NCBI GenBank assembly: GCA_014879945.1
Contig: JACSRE010000400.1
Location: forward strand, 1 to 48,512
Direction of reading: 5' to 3'
Source of the DNA: Myxococcus sp.
GTDB lineage: Bacteria > Myxococcota > Myxococcia > Myxococcales > Myxococcaceae
Length of the DNA: 48,512 bases
Part shown: positions 17,542 through 28,100 of the stretch, piece by piece
How positions within the stretch are numbered: position 1 is the first letter of the stretch
Layout: every line of letters starts with the position of its first letter
Translations under genes and position numbers: made by a program
The notes under the pieces: model-generated
Database searches by the model: none
Told to the model about the DNA's origin: nothing
The model's input: only the letters and a program-made list of their open reading frames with translations

Positions 17542-19583
17542 TTCACCTCCGCGCCCGGGGGCACGTCGCCTGGGTCGAGCAGCAGCAGGTCTTTCCCCCC
17601 GGTCCCGGCGGTGAGGACCATGCCACGCGACTCGATGCCCTTGAGGGGCCGCGGCTTGAGGTTGGCCACCACCACCACGTTCCTCCCGATGAGCGCCTCG
17701 GGGGCGTAGGCCTCGGCGATGCCCGAGACGATGGTTCGGGGCGCGCCCTCACCGAGATCGATCGAGAGCTTGAGCAGCTTGTCGGCTTTGGGCACCTTCT
17801 CGCACGCCAGCACCTTGCCGGCCTTGAGCGCCACCCGGGTGAAGTCGGCGAACTCGATCTCTCCCACCGGCGCTGCGGGCTCGGCCTTCTTCGGCGCGGG
17901 CCTGGCCTTCTTCTCTTCGGCGACGGGCGAAAGCACGATCAGCTTGTCGACCTGCTCCTGCTCGAGGCGGTTGATGAGCGGCGAGGGCGTGCCGATGCGA
18001 GCAGCGCGATCGAGCAGCGGGTAGGCCGCCGCCTCGAGCCGCTTGAAGGTGAGGCCCTCACGGTTGAGCTGCTGCGCCAGCTTCTGGGCGAGCTCGGGCA
18101 CGATGGGCTCGAGCAGCGCGGTGAGCAGGGAGACGATCTCGGCCGCCTCGGAGAGCGCCTGGTGGGCCGCCTCGCGCGTCTCGGGCACCTTGAGCTTCTT
18201 CCAGGGCTCGTGGGTGGTGAGGAACTGGTTCGCCGAGTAGCCGATCTCGAGGATGAGCTTCACCGCCGCGCGTGACTCGAAGGTCACGAACGCCTCTCTG
18301 ATGGCCTTCACCTTCGCCAGCGCGCCGTCCACCAGCGGCCGGCCAAGCTCGGGCTTCGGCGCGAGGAGCTTTCCCTCGAACTCCCTGGCCAGCAGCGTCA
18401 GCGTGCGGTTGGCGAGGTTGCCGAGGTTGTTCACCAGCTCGGCGTTGACGCGCTGGAGGAACTCCTTGAGCGACAGATCGATGTCCTCGGGCCCGCTGCC
18501 CAGCAGCGAGGCGTAGAAGAAGCGCAGGTAGTTGGGGTCGAGCAGCTCGAGGTACGGGCGCGCGTTGATGAAGGTGCCCCGCGACTTCGACATCTTCTCG
18601 CCGTTGACCGTGAGGTGCCCGTGAATGTGCACGTGCTCCGGCCGCTTGAGCCCCGCCACCTTCAGCACCGCCGGCCAGAAGAGGCAGTGGAAGTAGACGA
18701 TGTCTTTGCCGATGGTGTGAACGATGCGCGCGTCGGCCTTCTCGTCCCAATAGTCGAGCGCGCTGGCTGCCTTGCCGGTCTTCTTCGCCCACTGCTCGGT
18801 CGACGCGATGTACCCGATGGGCGCGTCGAGCCAGACGTAGAAGAACTGGTTGGTCTCTCCGGGGATCGGGAAGCCGAAGTACGGCCCGTCGCGGGTGATG
18901 TCCCAGTCGGCGAGCTTCTCGAGGAAGGTGCCCAGCTGCGCCGCGGGCCCGGGGTTCATGAAGGCCGGGTTCGAGATGGTCTTCCTGAGGAAGTCGCCGT
19001 GCTTCGACAGCAGGAAGAAGGCGTGCGACGACTTCTTCCACACCAGCGGCTCACCCGAGATGGCGCTGCGGGCGTCCTTGAGCTCGCGCGGCGCGTAGGT
19101 GGCGTTACAGACCTCGCAGGCGTCTCCGTACTGATCGGGCGAGTTGCAGTTGGGGCAGGTGCCGCGAATGAAGCGATCTGACAACCAGCGGCCGGCCTTC
19201 TCGTCGAAGGGCTGCTCGACGTCCTTCTTCCCGATGGAGCCGGCCTGCTTCGCGCGCTCGTAGATCAGGTTCGCGTAGTGCTGGTTCTCGGGGCTGTTGG
19301 TCGACGCGTAGTGATCGTGGCTGATCTGAAAGTCACGAAAGACCGAGGTGTGCTCGTCGTACCACTTGGCGATGAACGCCTCGGGAGACAGCCCCTGCTT
19401 GAGCGCGTTGAGCTCGATCGGCGCGCCGTGGGTGTCGTCAGCGCAGAGGAAGATGACGTCTTCGCCGATCGAGCGCAGGGCGCGCACGTAGACGTCGGTC
19501 TGAATGTGCTCGACGAGGTGGCCGAGGTGCACCGGCCCGTTGGCATAGGGCAGCGCGCAGGTGACGAGGATCCTGGTGGGCAT
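17538..19583 (-). CDS. metG: Methionyl-tRNA synthetase
   Basis: A 681-residue class I aminoacyl-tRNA synthetase that charges initiator and elongator tRNA-Met. The HIGH motif is HLGH (19-22), a four-Cys zinc knuckle is at 143, 146, 156 and 159 (CPNC and CEVC), and KMSKS is at 330-334. The anticodon-binding domain follows, then a Lys/Ala/Pro linker (about 555-573) and a C-terminal tRNA-binding OB fold (about 578-681), as in the E. coli-type long form. The start ATG lies 3 bases after the holA stop codon, so the two are likely co-transcribed; AGGAG precedes it. Confidence 0.98.
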   Translation of the reverse strand: MPTRILVTCALPYANGPVHLGHLVEHIQTDVYVRALRSIGEDVIFLCADDTHGAPIELNALKQGLSPEAFIAKWYDEHTSVFRDFQISHDHYASTNSPENQHYANLIYERAKQAGSIGKKDVEQPFDEKAGRWLSDRFIRGTCPNCNSPDQYGDACEVCNATYAPRELKDARSAISGEPLVWKKSSHAFFLLSKHGDFLRKTISNPAFMNPGPAAQLGTFLEKLADWDITRDGPYFGFPIPGETNQFFYVWLDAPIGYIASTEQWAKKTGKAASALDYWDEKADARIVHTIGKDIVYFHCLFWPAVLKVAGLKRPEHVHIHGHLTVNGEKMSKSRGTFINARPYLELLDPNYLRFFYASLLGSGPEDIDLSLKEFLQRVNAELVNNLGNLANRTLTLLAREFEGKLLAPKPELGRPLVDGALAKVKAIREAFVTFESRAAVKLILEIGYSANQFLTTHEPWKKLKVPETREAAHQALSEAAEIVSLLTALLEPIVPELAQKLAQQLNREGLTFKRLEAAAYPLLDRAARIGTPSPLINRLEQEQVDKLIVLSPVAEEKKARPAPKKAEPAAPVGEIEFADFTRVALKAGKVLACEKVPKADKLLKLSIDLGEGAPRTIVSGIAEAYAPEALIGRNVVVVANLKPRPLKGIESRGMVLTAGTGGKDLLLLDPGDVPPGAEVK

Positions 19584-19585
19584 GG

Positions 19586-20959
19586 TCAGCGCTCCTGCTC
19601 TCGGCGAATGACGTGCATCTGCGAGTCCCACGCGGCCGCCTTGCCGCAGAGGGTCCAGAAGAGGCGCTCGAGCACGAGGTTGCCGTCGCCCCTGGAGCCG
19701 CCCAGCTTGAGCGCCAGATCGGCCTCGGCACAGGCGACGAGCGCGCGCAGCAGGTCCTGACGGCCCCACTGCACCGCCGACTGCATGCCCATGAACGCCG
19801 CGTACGGGTGGGGCACCTTGGTCTTCGCGGCCTTCGCCTCGGCCTCGATCTTCGGCCACAGGCGCGCCTGGAAGTCGTTGTAGTTGCGCGGCGGCTTCCC
19901 TCCCGAGAGCTGCGTCATGCGCTCGTACGAGAGGGTGAGGTTGCGCACGATGCCGGTGACGGCCCCGAGAATGGCCAGCGGCGCGGCGCCCTGGGCGAGC
20001 GAGTCGTCGAGGTACTTGTTGGCGGCCTCGAGGCTGCGCTTCTGCACCGCGTCCGAGAGCTCGAGCCACTCCTCTTCGCGCGCGTGGCCGACGAGGAGCT
20101 CGATGTCCTTCACCGTGATGGTGGGCTTGTCGGTGTGGAGCGCGAGCTTCTCGAGCTCGCTGGCCAGCAGACGGAAGTTGGCGCCCACGCGGTCCTTCAG
20201 CGTGTTGAGCGCGCCCGGCGCGAGCTTCTTCTTGTGGGGCGCGAGCGTCTCGTCGACGAACTCGGTGAGATCGAGGTCCTTCAGCTTCGAGGCGACCTTG
20301 AACTCGAGCAGCGTGGCCTTCGACTTCACCAGCTTGACGAAGGCGCTCTTGGTCTCGAGCTCGGTGGCGGCGATGACGAGCACCTGCCCCTTGCCGGGCT
20401 TCTTCTCGAGCCAGTCGTTCAAGATGGTGTCGTCGCTCGACGGCGCGGTCACGTTCTCGGCGACGCAGAAGGCCTGCACCTCTTTGAGGAACTGCGCGTC
20501 GACCTCGGCCAGCACCACGCCCAGCTCGCGCTCCCAGTCATCGGGCTTCGGGGCGCCAGAGGCTGACGGGTCGAGATCGCCGACGCCCCACCCTGCGCGC
20601 GCCGCGATGGAGAGGACCCGCCGCGCCGCCTCTTTCTTCCGGTTGGCCTTCCACGCCTCCCGCGCACGCCCGAGCGCGTCGGCGCGGCCCTTCTTCGGCG
20701 CCAGGAACTCGGGGTCGCGCAGGAAGACGACCTTACGCCCGCCGAACATGGGGAAGGTGGCGAGCTCGGCGGCGATCTCTCGCGGCGCCGCGGCGTCGAG
20801 GGTGACGCAGTTGAGGTCGGCCGCGCCGCCAGGCACGAGCTTCGTCAGCAGCCGCTCGGCGGCCTTGCGCACGAGAAACTCCTCGCCCACCAGCAGGTAG
20901 ACAGGCGACTCGTTGCCAGCGTCGAGATCGTTCAGCGCGTCTTCGAGTTCGTCACTCAC
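19586..20959 (-). CDS. holA: DNA polymerase III delta subunit (clamp loader), with insertion
   Basis: The 457-residue product matches HolA in its N-terminal PVYLLVGEEFLVRKAAERL and VVFLRDPEF blocks, the LVIAATELETKSAFVK segment and the C-terminal collar (GANFRLLASELEKLAL, then AILGAVTGIVRNL and YAAFMGMQSAVQWG). The delta subunit opens the beta sliding clamp. E. coli delta has 343 residues; most of the excess here is an insertion of about 90 residues (roughly 85-178) rich in Lys, Arg and Ala. The start codon is GTG. It heads a run holA-metG-HEAT-tatD; holB lies elsewhere in this window. Confidence 0.93.
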   Translation of the reverse strand: MSDELEDALNDLDAGNESPVYLLVGEEFLVRKAAERLLTKLVPGGAADLNCVTLDAAAPREIAAELATFPMFGGRKVVFLRDPEFLAPKKGRADALGRAREAWKANRKKEAARRVLSIAARAGWGVGDLDPSASGAPKPDDWERELGVVLAEVDAQFLKEVQAFCVAENVTAPSSDDTILNDWLEKKPGKGQVLVIAATELETKSAFVKLVKSKATLLEFKVASKLKDLDLTEFVDETLAPHKKKLAPGALNTLKDRVGANFRLLASELEKLALHTDKPTITVKDIELLVGHAREEEWLELSDAVQKRSLEAANKYLDDSLAQGAAPLAILGAVTGIVRNLTLSYERMTQLSGGKPPRNYNDFQARLWPKIEAEAKAAKTKVPHPYAAFMGMQSAVQWGRQDLLRALVACAEADLALKLGGSRGDGNLVLERLFWTLCGKAAAWDSQMHVIRREQER

Positions 20960-21039
20960 GGCCCGGCGTTCTTGTCATGAAAGCCAAGCCCGTGTCTTCG
21001 CCTCTGTGCCGTGGCGCGCGCACCGGCCCGCCCCAGCCG

Positions 21040-21474
21040 TCACTCGACCGGGTGGGCCCCTCGACGGAACGGCGCGGGCACCTCGTCGAGGCTCTTCGCC
21101 ATGCGCACCAGCCCATCGGCGTCTTCGTAGATCCACGCGGTGGCCGTGCGCGGGGCGGGCCTCGCGCCGGGGCTCCGCGGAGACCGCCACGGCAGCACCT
21201 CGACGAGCCCCGCTGGAATCACCCCCGCCGAGACCCCAGCCGCGCTCACCAGGCCCAGCACGAAGCGCGAGAGCCGCTGCCCGAACCTGCGGCCCAGGAG
21301 CGCCTCGACGAGCCACGTCTCGACCAGCACCACCCCGACGATGAGCAGCGGCGCCCCGACGCACAGCCAGCCGAGGTGGGCCCTCAAGCCCAGCACCTCG
21401 AGCGCCAGCGCGAGCAGCACCACGCCGAAGAAGGCCGAGAAGAACGCGCTCGCCAGGCAGAGGAGGCGGAACAC
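21040..21474 (-). CDS. Small membrane protein with DUF4124-like tail
   Basis: The 144-residue protein starts at GTG. Two or three hydrophobic helices (about 2-28, 32-55 and 70-92) lead to a short soluble C-terminus. The tail segment IYEDADGLVRMAKSLDEVP resembles the DUF4124 pattern (tyrosine, acidic residues, Gly, hydrophobic strand, a SLDEVP turn) found in many proteobacterial envelope proteins. The function is unknown. It lies 50 bases after the asnS stop and 80 bases before holA on the same strand. Confidence 0.75.
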   Translation of the reverse strand: MFRLLCLASAFFSAFFGVVLLALALEVLGLRAHLGWLCVGAPLLIVGVVLVETWLVEALLGRRFGQRLSRFVLGLVSAAGVSAGVIPAGLVEVLPWRSPRSPGARPAPRTATAWIYEDADGLVRMAKSLDEVPAPFRRGAHPVE

Positions 21475-21524
21475 CTGCGCGCAGGAGAGCCGAGGCGCGG
21501 CGCTCCCGCAAGTTCACGGCTGCG

Positions 21525-22925
<1,401 letters not shown>

Positions 22926-22974
22926 GGGCGCGGGAGTTACCGTTGACCGCCCGGCGTCACAAGCAAGACGAGCG

Positions 22975-25188
22975 TCAGCCCCCGAAGGCAGCCTCGAGGA
23001 GTGCGTCTTGATTAAGCCCGCTCTTCCTTGCCGCCTCGACGTCGAGGCCCAGGCCATGGCCACGGCCGACGCCGGTGAACTCGACCGCGGCGCCGCTCCA
23101 GGAGGCGCCGGTGGGGCATGACGGCAGCTTGAGCGGCCCGCGCAAGGGCTCGCAGCTCATCGCCTGGGTGTCCTCGTACGGCACGCCTTCGTCCGAGACG
23201 GTTCGGGTGACGCGCAAGACGCCGCCGCTGGCCTCGAGGCGCGCCACCGACGCCAACGAGAACCCCAGGGCCTTCTCCACCTCTCGGCGCGGCCTCGTCG
23301 CGGTCCAGGGCTCGTCTCCGCCCCGTGAGAACGGCAGCCAGCCCCGCTTCGTGATGGGCGGCCGCGTCAGCGTCTCGGCGTCGCTCTCCGACGCGCGGGC
23401 GGCGCCCTGAAACACCTGACAGTGGGTGGTGTCGCAGACGGGGCGTGAGCCGTGGCGCTCCCGGGTGTCGACGTTGTGCGAGATGACGCGGGCGAGCGCG
23501 GCGCGCGGCTCGCCGACGATCGACGCGTCCTCCGACGCGAGCACGCCGGTGACGTAGAGCAACCGGGTGGTGCGGAAGAGGGCCTCGCTGCCGGTGCGGG
23601 CGCGGCGCTCCCGCTCGGTCACCTGCGCGCCGCTCGGCGGCACGTACGGCGCGGGCGCGTCACGGCGAAACACGCCGGCGTAGGGCCGGCCCTCGGTCGT
23701 CTTTGGAATGCGCACGTCGAAGGGGGCCGTCAGGCACACCAGCCGCCCCTCACCCAGCACGTCGGCCAGCCGCGCCCAGTCGCTCGACAGCGCCGCCGGC
23801 CCGTCGCGGGCCACCACGAAGCCGCCGCGCTCACAGCGCACGTCGACCTGGCTGGGCGTCAGGAGCGAGAACACCTGCACCTCGACCGGGTCTCGCGCGG
23901 GCAGCCGCCGCGCGCGCTCGACCAGGGCCAGGAAGTCTTCGGAGAACTGCCGAGGCGCGCGCCCCGGCACCACCTGCACGAGCACGAAGTCGTCGGTGAC
24001 GCCCACCAGCCACCCGGCCAGCGGCCTCGACGCGCCGTCGCGCACGGTGCCGGTCTTGGTCGCCACCTGGGCCAGCCGCTCCGACTGCGGCAGCTTCGCC
24101 AGCGTGCCCTCGCGCCCGTTGCGCCGCATGAGCGTCAGCAGGTCGGGCCGCGCCTCGCCCAGCAGCCGGTACGCCGCCGCCAGCGCCAGCGGAGAGAGGC
24201 TCAGGGTCGACCGCAGCCCGATCGCCTCGCTCATGTGCTCCGGCAGCCTCGGCATGCCCAGCGCGAGGAAGACGGCGCCCCACGGCCCGAACCGCTCCAC
24301 GCCGGGCGCCTGCGCGGCCCAGTCGAGGAAGTAGCCGTTGCACGACAGCAGCACCGCCTCGGGCGCGCGCATCGTCTCGGGCAACACCTCGCCGCACGCC
24401 CACTCCTGATCGCCGACGCGCGGCGCGAGGGCCGGCGTGGTGGCCGCCCCGGCGAGCAGAAACGGCTTCAGGGTCGACCCGAACGGGCGCGCGGTCGAGA
24501 GGTCTCCCTGCGACGCCAGCACCTCGCCCGAGTGGCGGCTCATGATCACCCAGGCCGCGGCGCCGGCCGAGCGGTCGAGCGCCATCAGCTCGTCGACCGT
24601 CAGCGGCGCCCACCGGGTGCGGCCGTCGCAGCCCGCGAGCCGTCGTGAGATCACCCTGGGCAGGCGGTCGTCGGGGCCCAGCGTCTCGACGAGCAACCGC
24701 GCGAGCGCGCGCCGGGCCTTCTCGGTGTCGAGCGACGCGCCGCCGCCCAGCACCTTCGCCGCTTCGGACAACGACTGATAGTCGCCCTCGCGCCAGGCCT
24801 CGAGCTCGCCCGAGGTGGTGATGGCGAAGGCCTCGTGGAAGAGCGGGTCGGCCGCCGCCACCGGGCAGGCCTGCAGGAGGAACTGGTGGGCCACCTCGTG
24901 CGCGAGCCACGTCTTCTCGAGCGAGGTGAAGGCGCCCGGGGTCTGCTGGCGGAGGAAGACGCGGCCGAGCTCGCTGCGCCCGCCCCGGCCCGGCTCGAGG
25001 CGGCTCCGCTCGATGACGATGGCGCCCCGCGGCGCCGGCGCGGGCCGCGACGCGTGCGCCGAGAAGACCGCGTCGAGCGACTCCCAGCTCGCGGCTGCCG
25101 CCCGCTGCACCTCGAACGCGGGCTCGAGCCCCGGCGCCACGGTGAGGCGTGGCACCGCCGCCAGGATGACGAGCGCCGCGACCGTCAC
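22975..25188 (-). CDS. YfaQ-like secreted protein: HExxH segment, PBP transpeptidase motifs and SpoIID domain
   Basis: The 737-residue product starts at a GTG overlapping the macroglobulin stop (GTGA) and has a signal-like N-terminus. Three parts are visible. An HEVAH motif (97-101) with a downstream HEAFA (118-122) looks like a gluzincin-type zinc site. Next come penicillin-binding-protein motifs: SxxK as STLK (238-241, in GSTLKPF), SCN (282-284) and KTGT (378-381). The C-terminal part (about 530-737) has SpoIID features, [11 protein letters not shown] (585-595) and [10 protein letters not shown] (706-715). By position it corresponds to E. coli YfaQ (DUF2300). I infer a periplasmic peptidoglycan-binding or peptidoglycan-modifying role; catalytic competence is not proven. 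Confidence 0.85.
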   Translation of the reverse strand: MTVAALVILAAVPRLTVAPGLEPAFEVQRAAAASWESLDAVFSAHASRPAPAPRGAIVIERSRLEPGRGGRSELGRVFLRQQTPGAFTSLEKTWLAHEVAHQFLLQACPVAAADPLFHEAFAITTSGELEAWREGDYQSLSEAAKVLGGGASLDTEKARRALARLLVETLGPDDRLPRVISRRLAGCDGRTRWAPLTVDELMALDRSAGAAAWVIMSRHSGEVLASQGDLSTARPFGSTLKPFLLAGAATTPALAPRVGDQEWACGEVLPETMRAPEAVLLSCNGYFLDWAAQAPGVERFGPWGAVFLALGMPRLPEHMSEAIGLRSTLSLSPLALAAAYRLLGEARPDLLTLMRRNGREGTLAKLPQSERLAQVATKTGTVRDGASRPLAGWLVGVTDDFVLVQVVPGRAPRQFSEDFLALVERARRLPARDPVEVQVFSLLTPSQVDVRCERGGFVVARDGPAALSSDWARLADVLGEGRLVCLTAPFDVRIPKTTEGRPYAGVFRRDAPAPYVPPSGAQVTERERRARTGSEALFRTTRLLYVTGVLASEDASIVGEPRAALARVISHNVDTRERHGSRPVCDTTHCQVFQGAARASESDAETLTRPPITKRGWLPFSRGGDEPWTATRPRREVEKALGFSLASVARLEASGGVLRVTRTVSDEGVPYEDTQAMSCEPLRGPLKLPSCPTGASWSGAAVEFTGVGRGHGLGLDVEAARKSGLNQDALLEAAFGG

Positions 25189-28100
25189 TTCGAGATCGAG
25201 AGCTTCGCGCTGCCCGTGCGGGCCGAGACCTGTCGGGCGTACATGTCGTCGAGCGTCGCCGGCGGCGCGGTGAAGGTGCCGGGGAACTGCGCGCGCAGCA
25301 CGTACCCGATGACGCGCGGGCTGGCCGACCACCAGGCCTTCTCTTCGAAGAACCACGTCATGCGCTCGGGCGTCGCGCCGCGCTTCTTGAGCGCCTCGTG
25401 GGTCAGCGGCAGGTTGAGCGGCGCGCTCCGGTAGGCCTTGTCCTCCTGCACCACCGTGAAGCCCGCGGGGATCGGGTCTTCCATCACGTAGTAGGCGCTC
25501 CTGATGGTGCGCCATCGGTCTTCGCTGCGCGCGTCGATGGTCAGCTCGACGAAGACGTCTTCGCCCTGCTTGACCGGCTCGCCAGCGCCCAGCGCCACCT
25601 TCTGGTCGCCGCGCAGCACGAAGTAGGCGCGGGCGATCGTCATGCCTTCGCCTCTGGGCTGCACGTTCTCGAGCGGCACGCGCACCCTCGCCTTCCACGT
25701 CGCGACGCCGTCGAAGGCGCCTACGGTGAGCTGGTTGGCGCCCGGGTCGACCGCCGCCGCCAGCCCCAGGCCCGAAGGCACCAGCTCGACCTGCGCGCCC
25801 TCGACCGTCGGCGGCGAGAGCCGCTTCATGGCCTTGATGTCGCGCTCGATCAGCCACTGGCTGTGGAGCAGCGCGGTGCTGCGCTCGAAGGTCGACAGCG
25901 AGGGGTCGGCCATCAGCTGCAGCACCCGCGCGCGGGTGCGGTCGACGTCGCCCTCGCGGGTGCTGGCGGCGTGCGCGAGGATGGCGGTGAAGCCGACGTT
26001 GCGCAGCGGGTAGCGGAAGAACGCGTCGTCGGGCCTGAACACCGCGTTCGAGATGACGCCCTTGCGTGACTCGTCGGCGAGCGCGGCGATGCGGTCTTTC
26101 AGGTCGGGCTCGTTGGCGACGCCCGCGTGCTCGGCGGCCAGCACCGCGAGCGCCAGCCCGTATAGATCGTCGGGCTTCGCGTTCTGCACCAGCAGCCGCA
26201 CCTTGGCGGCCTGCCGCGCGCCCTGAAGCCGTGACAGCACGTAGGTGCGGGTGGCCTCGAGCCCCGGCGGCACGTTCGTTCTCGCGTCGAGCCAGGCCGC
26301 GCTCTCGGTCAGCCGCGCGTCGTTCTTGTCGAGCAGCCCCGCCTCGGTGGCGTACGCGAGCCCGTCGAGGGCGATCAACGTCATCTCGATCGACGGCTCG
26401 GAGTAGCCGGAGAACCAGGTGAACCCGCCGCCCTTCACCTCGAGGTCGAGGATGCGCCCGGTGCCCTGCACCGCGCGGCTGCGGGCCTCGGACAGCAGGG
26501 TGAGGCTGTCTTTGTCGAGGGCGTCGAGGCGCTTGAGGCGCTCGAGGGTGCGGTACAGCGCGACGTTGGGCACCGTCGTCGAGACGAGCTGCTCGATGCA
26601 GCCGTACGGGTAGGTCAAGAAGTCGCGCGCGTTCGACAAGGCCACGTCGACCATCGACGGCGCGAGGGTGAGGCGGCTGGTCAACACCTGCGCGCCCTTC
26701 GGGACTGGCAGCGAGAGGGCGCCGCCGTTGACCGACGACACCGCGAGGTCCTCTTCGATGGCGGCGGGCAACACGGCGAGCCGCTTCACGTCGGAGATCG
26801 GGTCTCCGAGGCCCTTGGCCTTGAGGCCGAGGCTGAGCTCGCCCGACCTGGTGGCCTTGAGCTCGAGCGGAACGATCGCCTCGCCGCCTTTGGCCAGGGT
26901 GAGGGTGTCGGTCTTCGCCTCGAGCGTCGCCGCGCCGGTGCCGACGGTCTCGAGCGTCACCGTGCCTTCGCCCGGCCCGCTCTGCCCCGGCGTGACGCGA
27001 ATGGAGCCGGTCGCGGTGTCTCCTTCACGCAGGAACTGAGGCAGGTTCGCGGCCACCACGAGCGCGCCGCGGGTGGCGAACTCGCTGGTGGCCTCGCCGA
27101 AGCGGCCCGAGGCGTCGACGGCGACGGCGGTCACCGTCCACAGCGTCTGCATGGAGTTGAGCTTGAACGAGACGGTGGCGCGCCCGTCGCGATCGGTGAC
27201 GACGGCAGGGTTCCAGTACACCGTGTCGTCCTCCTTCTTGGGCTTCGTCGGTGGCTTGACCGCGGCGAACTGCCGACGCGGCAGCTTCGCCAGCTGCTGG
27301 GCGATGCGATCGCCGTAGCCGTAGCCCTGGAACTCGCTCGAGGCGAAGGTCGAGACGTTGTCGCGGCCCACCGGGTAGAAGAAGTCGACGATGCCCGGCC
27401 GGAACTCGGTCTGCAGCGCGTAGACGGCCTTGTCCACCACGCCGACCGAGAGCTGCGCCTGCACGGGCTTGCCGAGGTGATCGGTGACGCGCAGGGTGAG
27501 CGTCTGGGTGGTGAGCGGCGCGGCCTCGGGGCGCTCGGCGTCGACCTGAACGGCGAGCGTGCGCTCCCGGGGCACGATGCGGAAGCCGGCGATGCGCTCC
27601 TCCCACCGGCCCGACGTCGAGGGGTAGGCGATGGCGGCGTAGACCGCGGCGCCGAAGCGCTTCTCGATGGGGAACTTGTAGACGGCCGTCTGGCCCTTCA
27701 CCGCCACGCGCTCGGTCTTGAAGATGCCCGCGCCGGTGAGGGTGACCCACACGCTGCCCTCGTTGGCCTCCTTCACGCCCCAGCCCTCGGGGAGCAGCGC
27801 GACGACCTCGGCGGTGTCTCCCGGCTCCATCACGCCCCCGAGCGCCTCGAGGGTCAACGTCGGCACCTGCATCACGGCCTCACCGCTGCTGCCGAGCACC
27901 AGCGCGGTGGCGGTGCCCGTCCACGAGAGGCCCTTCTTGTCCTTCAGCGTCACCTGGGCCTCGACCACGCCGGGCCTGGTGCCCTTGATCTCGACGCGCG
28001 CCACGCCGTCGTCGGTGGTCGAGAACTCCTGCTTCGAGAGCGTGGTGGTGGTGCCGTCGGCGCCGAGCAGCACGAACTGCACCTCGCCCTTCGTCACGCC

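Noticed and set aside
25189..25857. Upstream extension of the YfaQ-like frame into the macroglobulin gene
   Set aside because: The added residues are low-complexity Arg/Ala/Gly sequence antisense in frame to real coding sequence; the signal-like start at 25188 with the GTGA junction is better.
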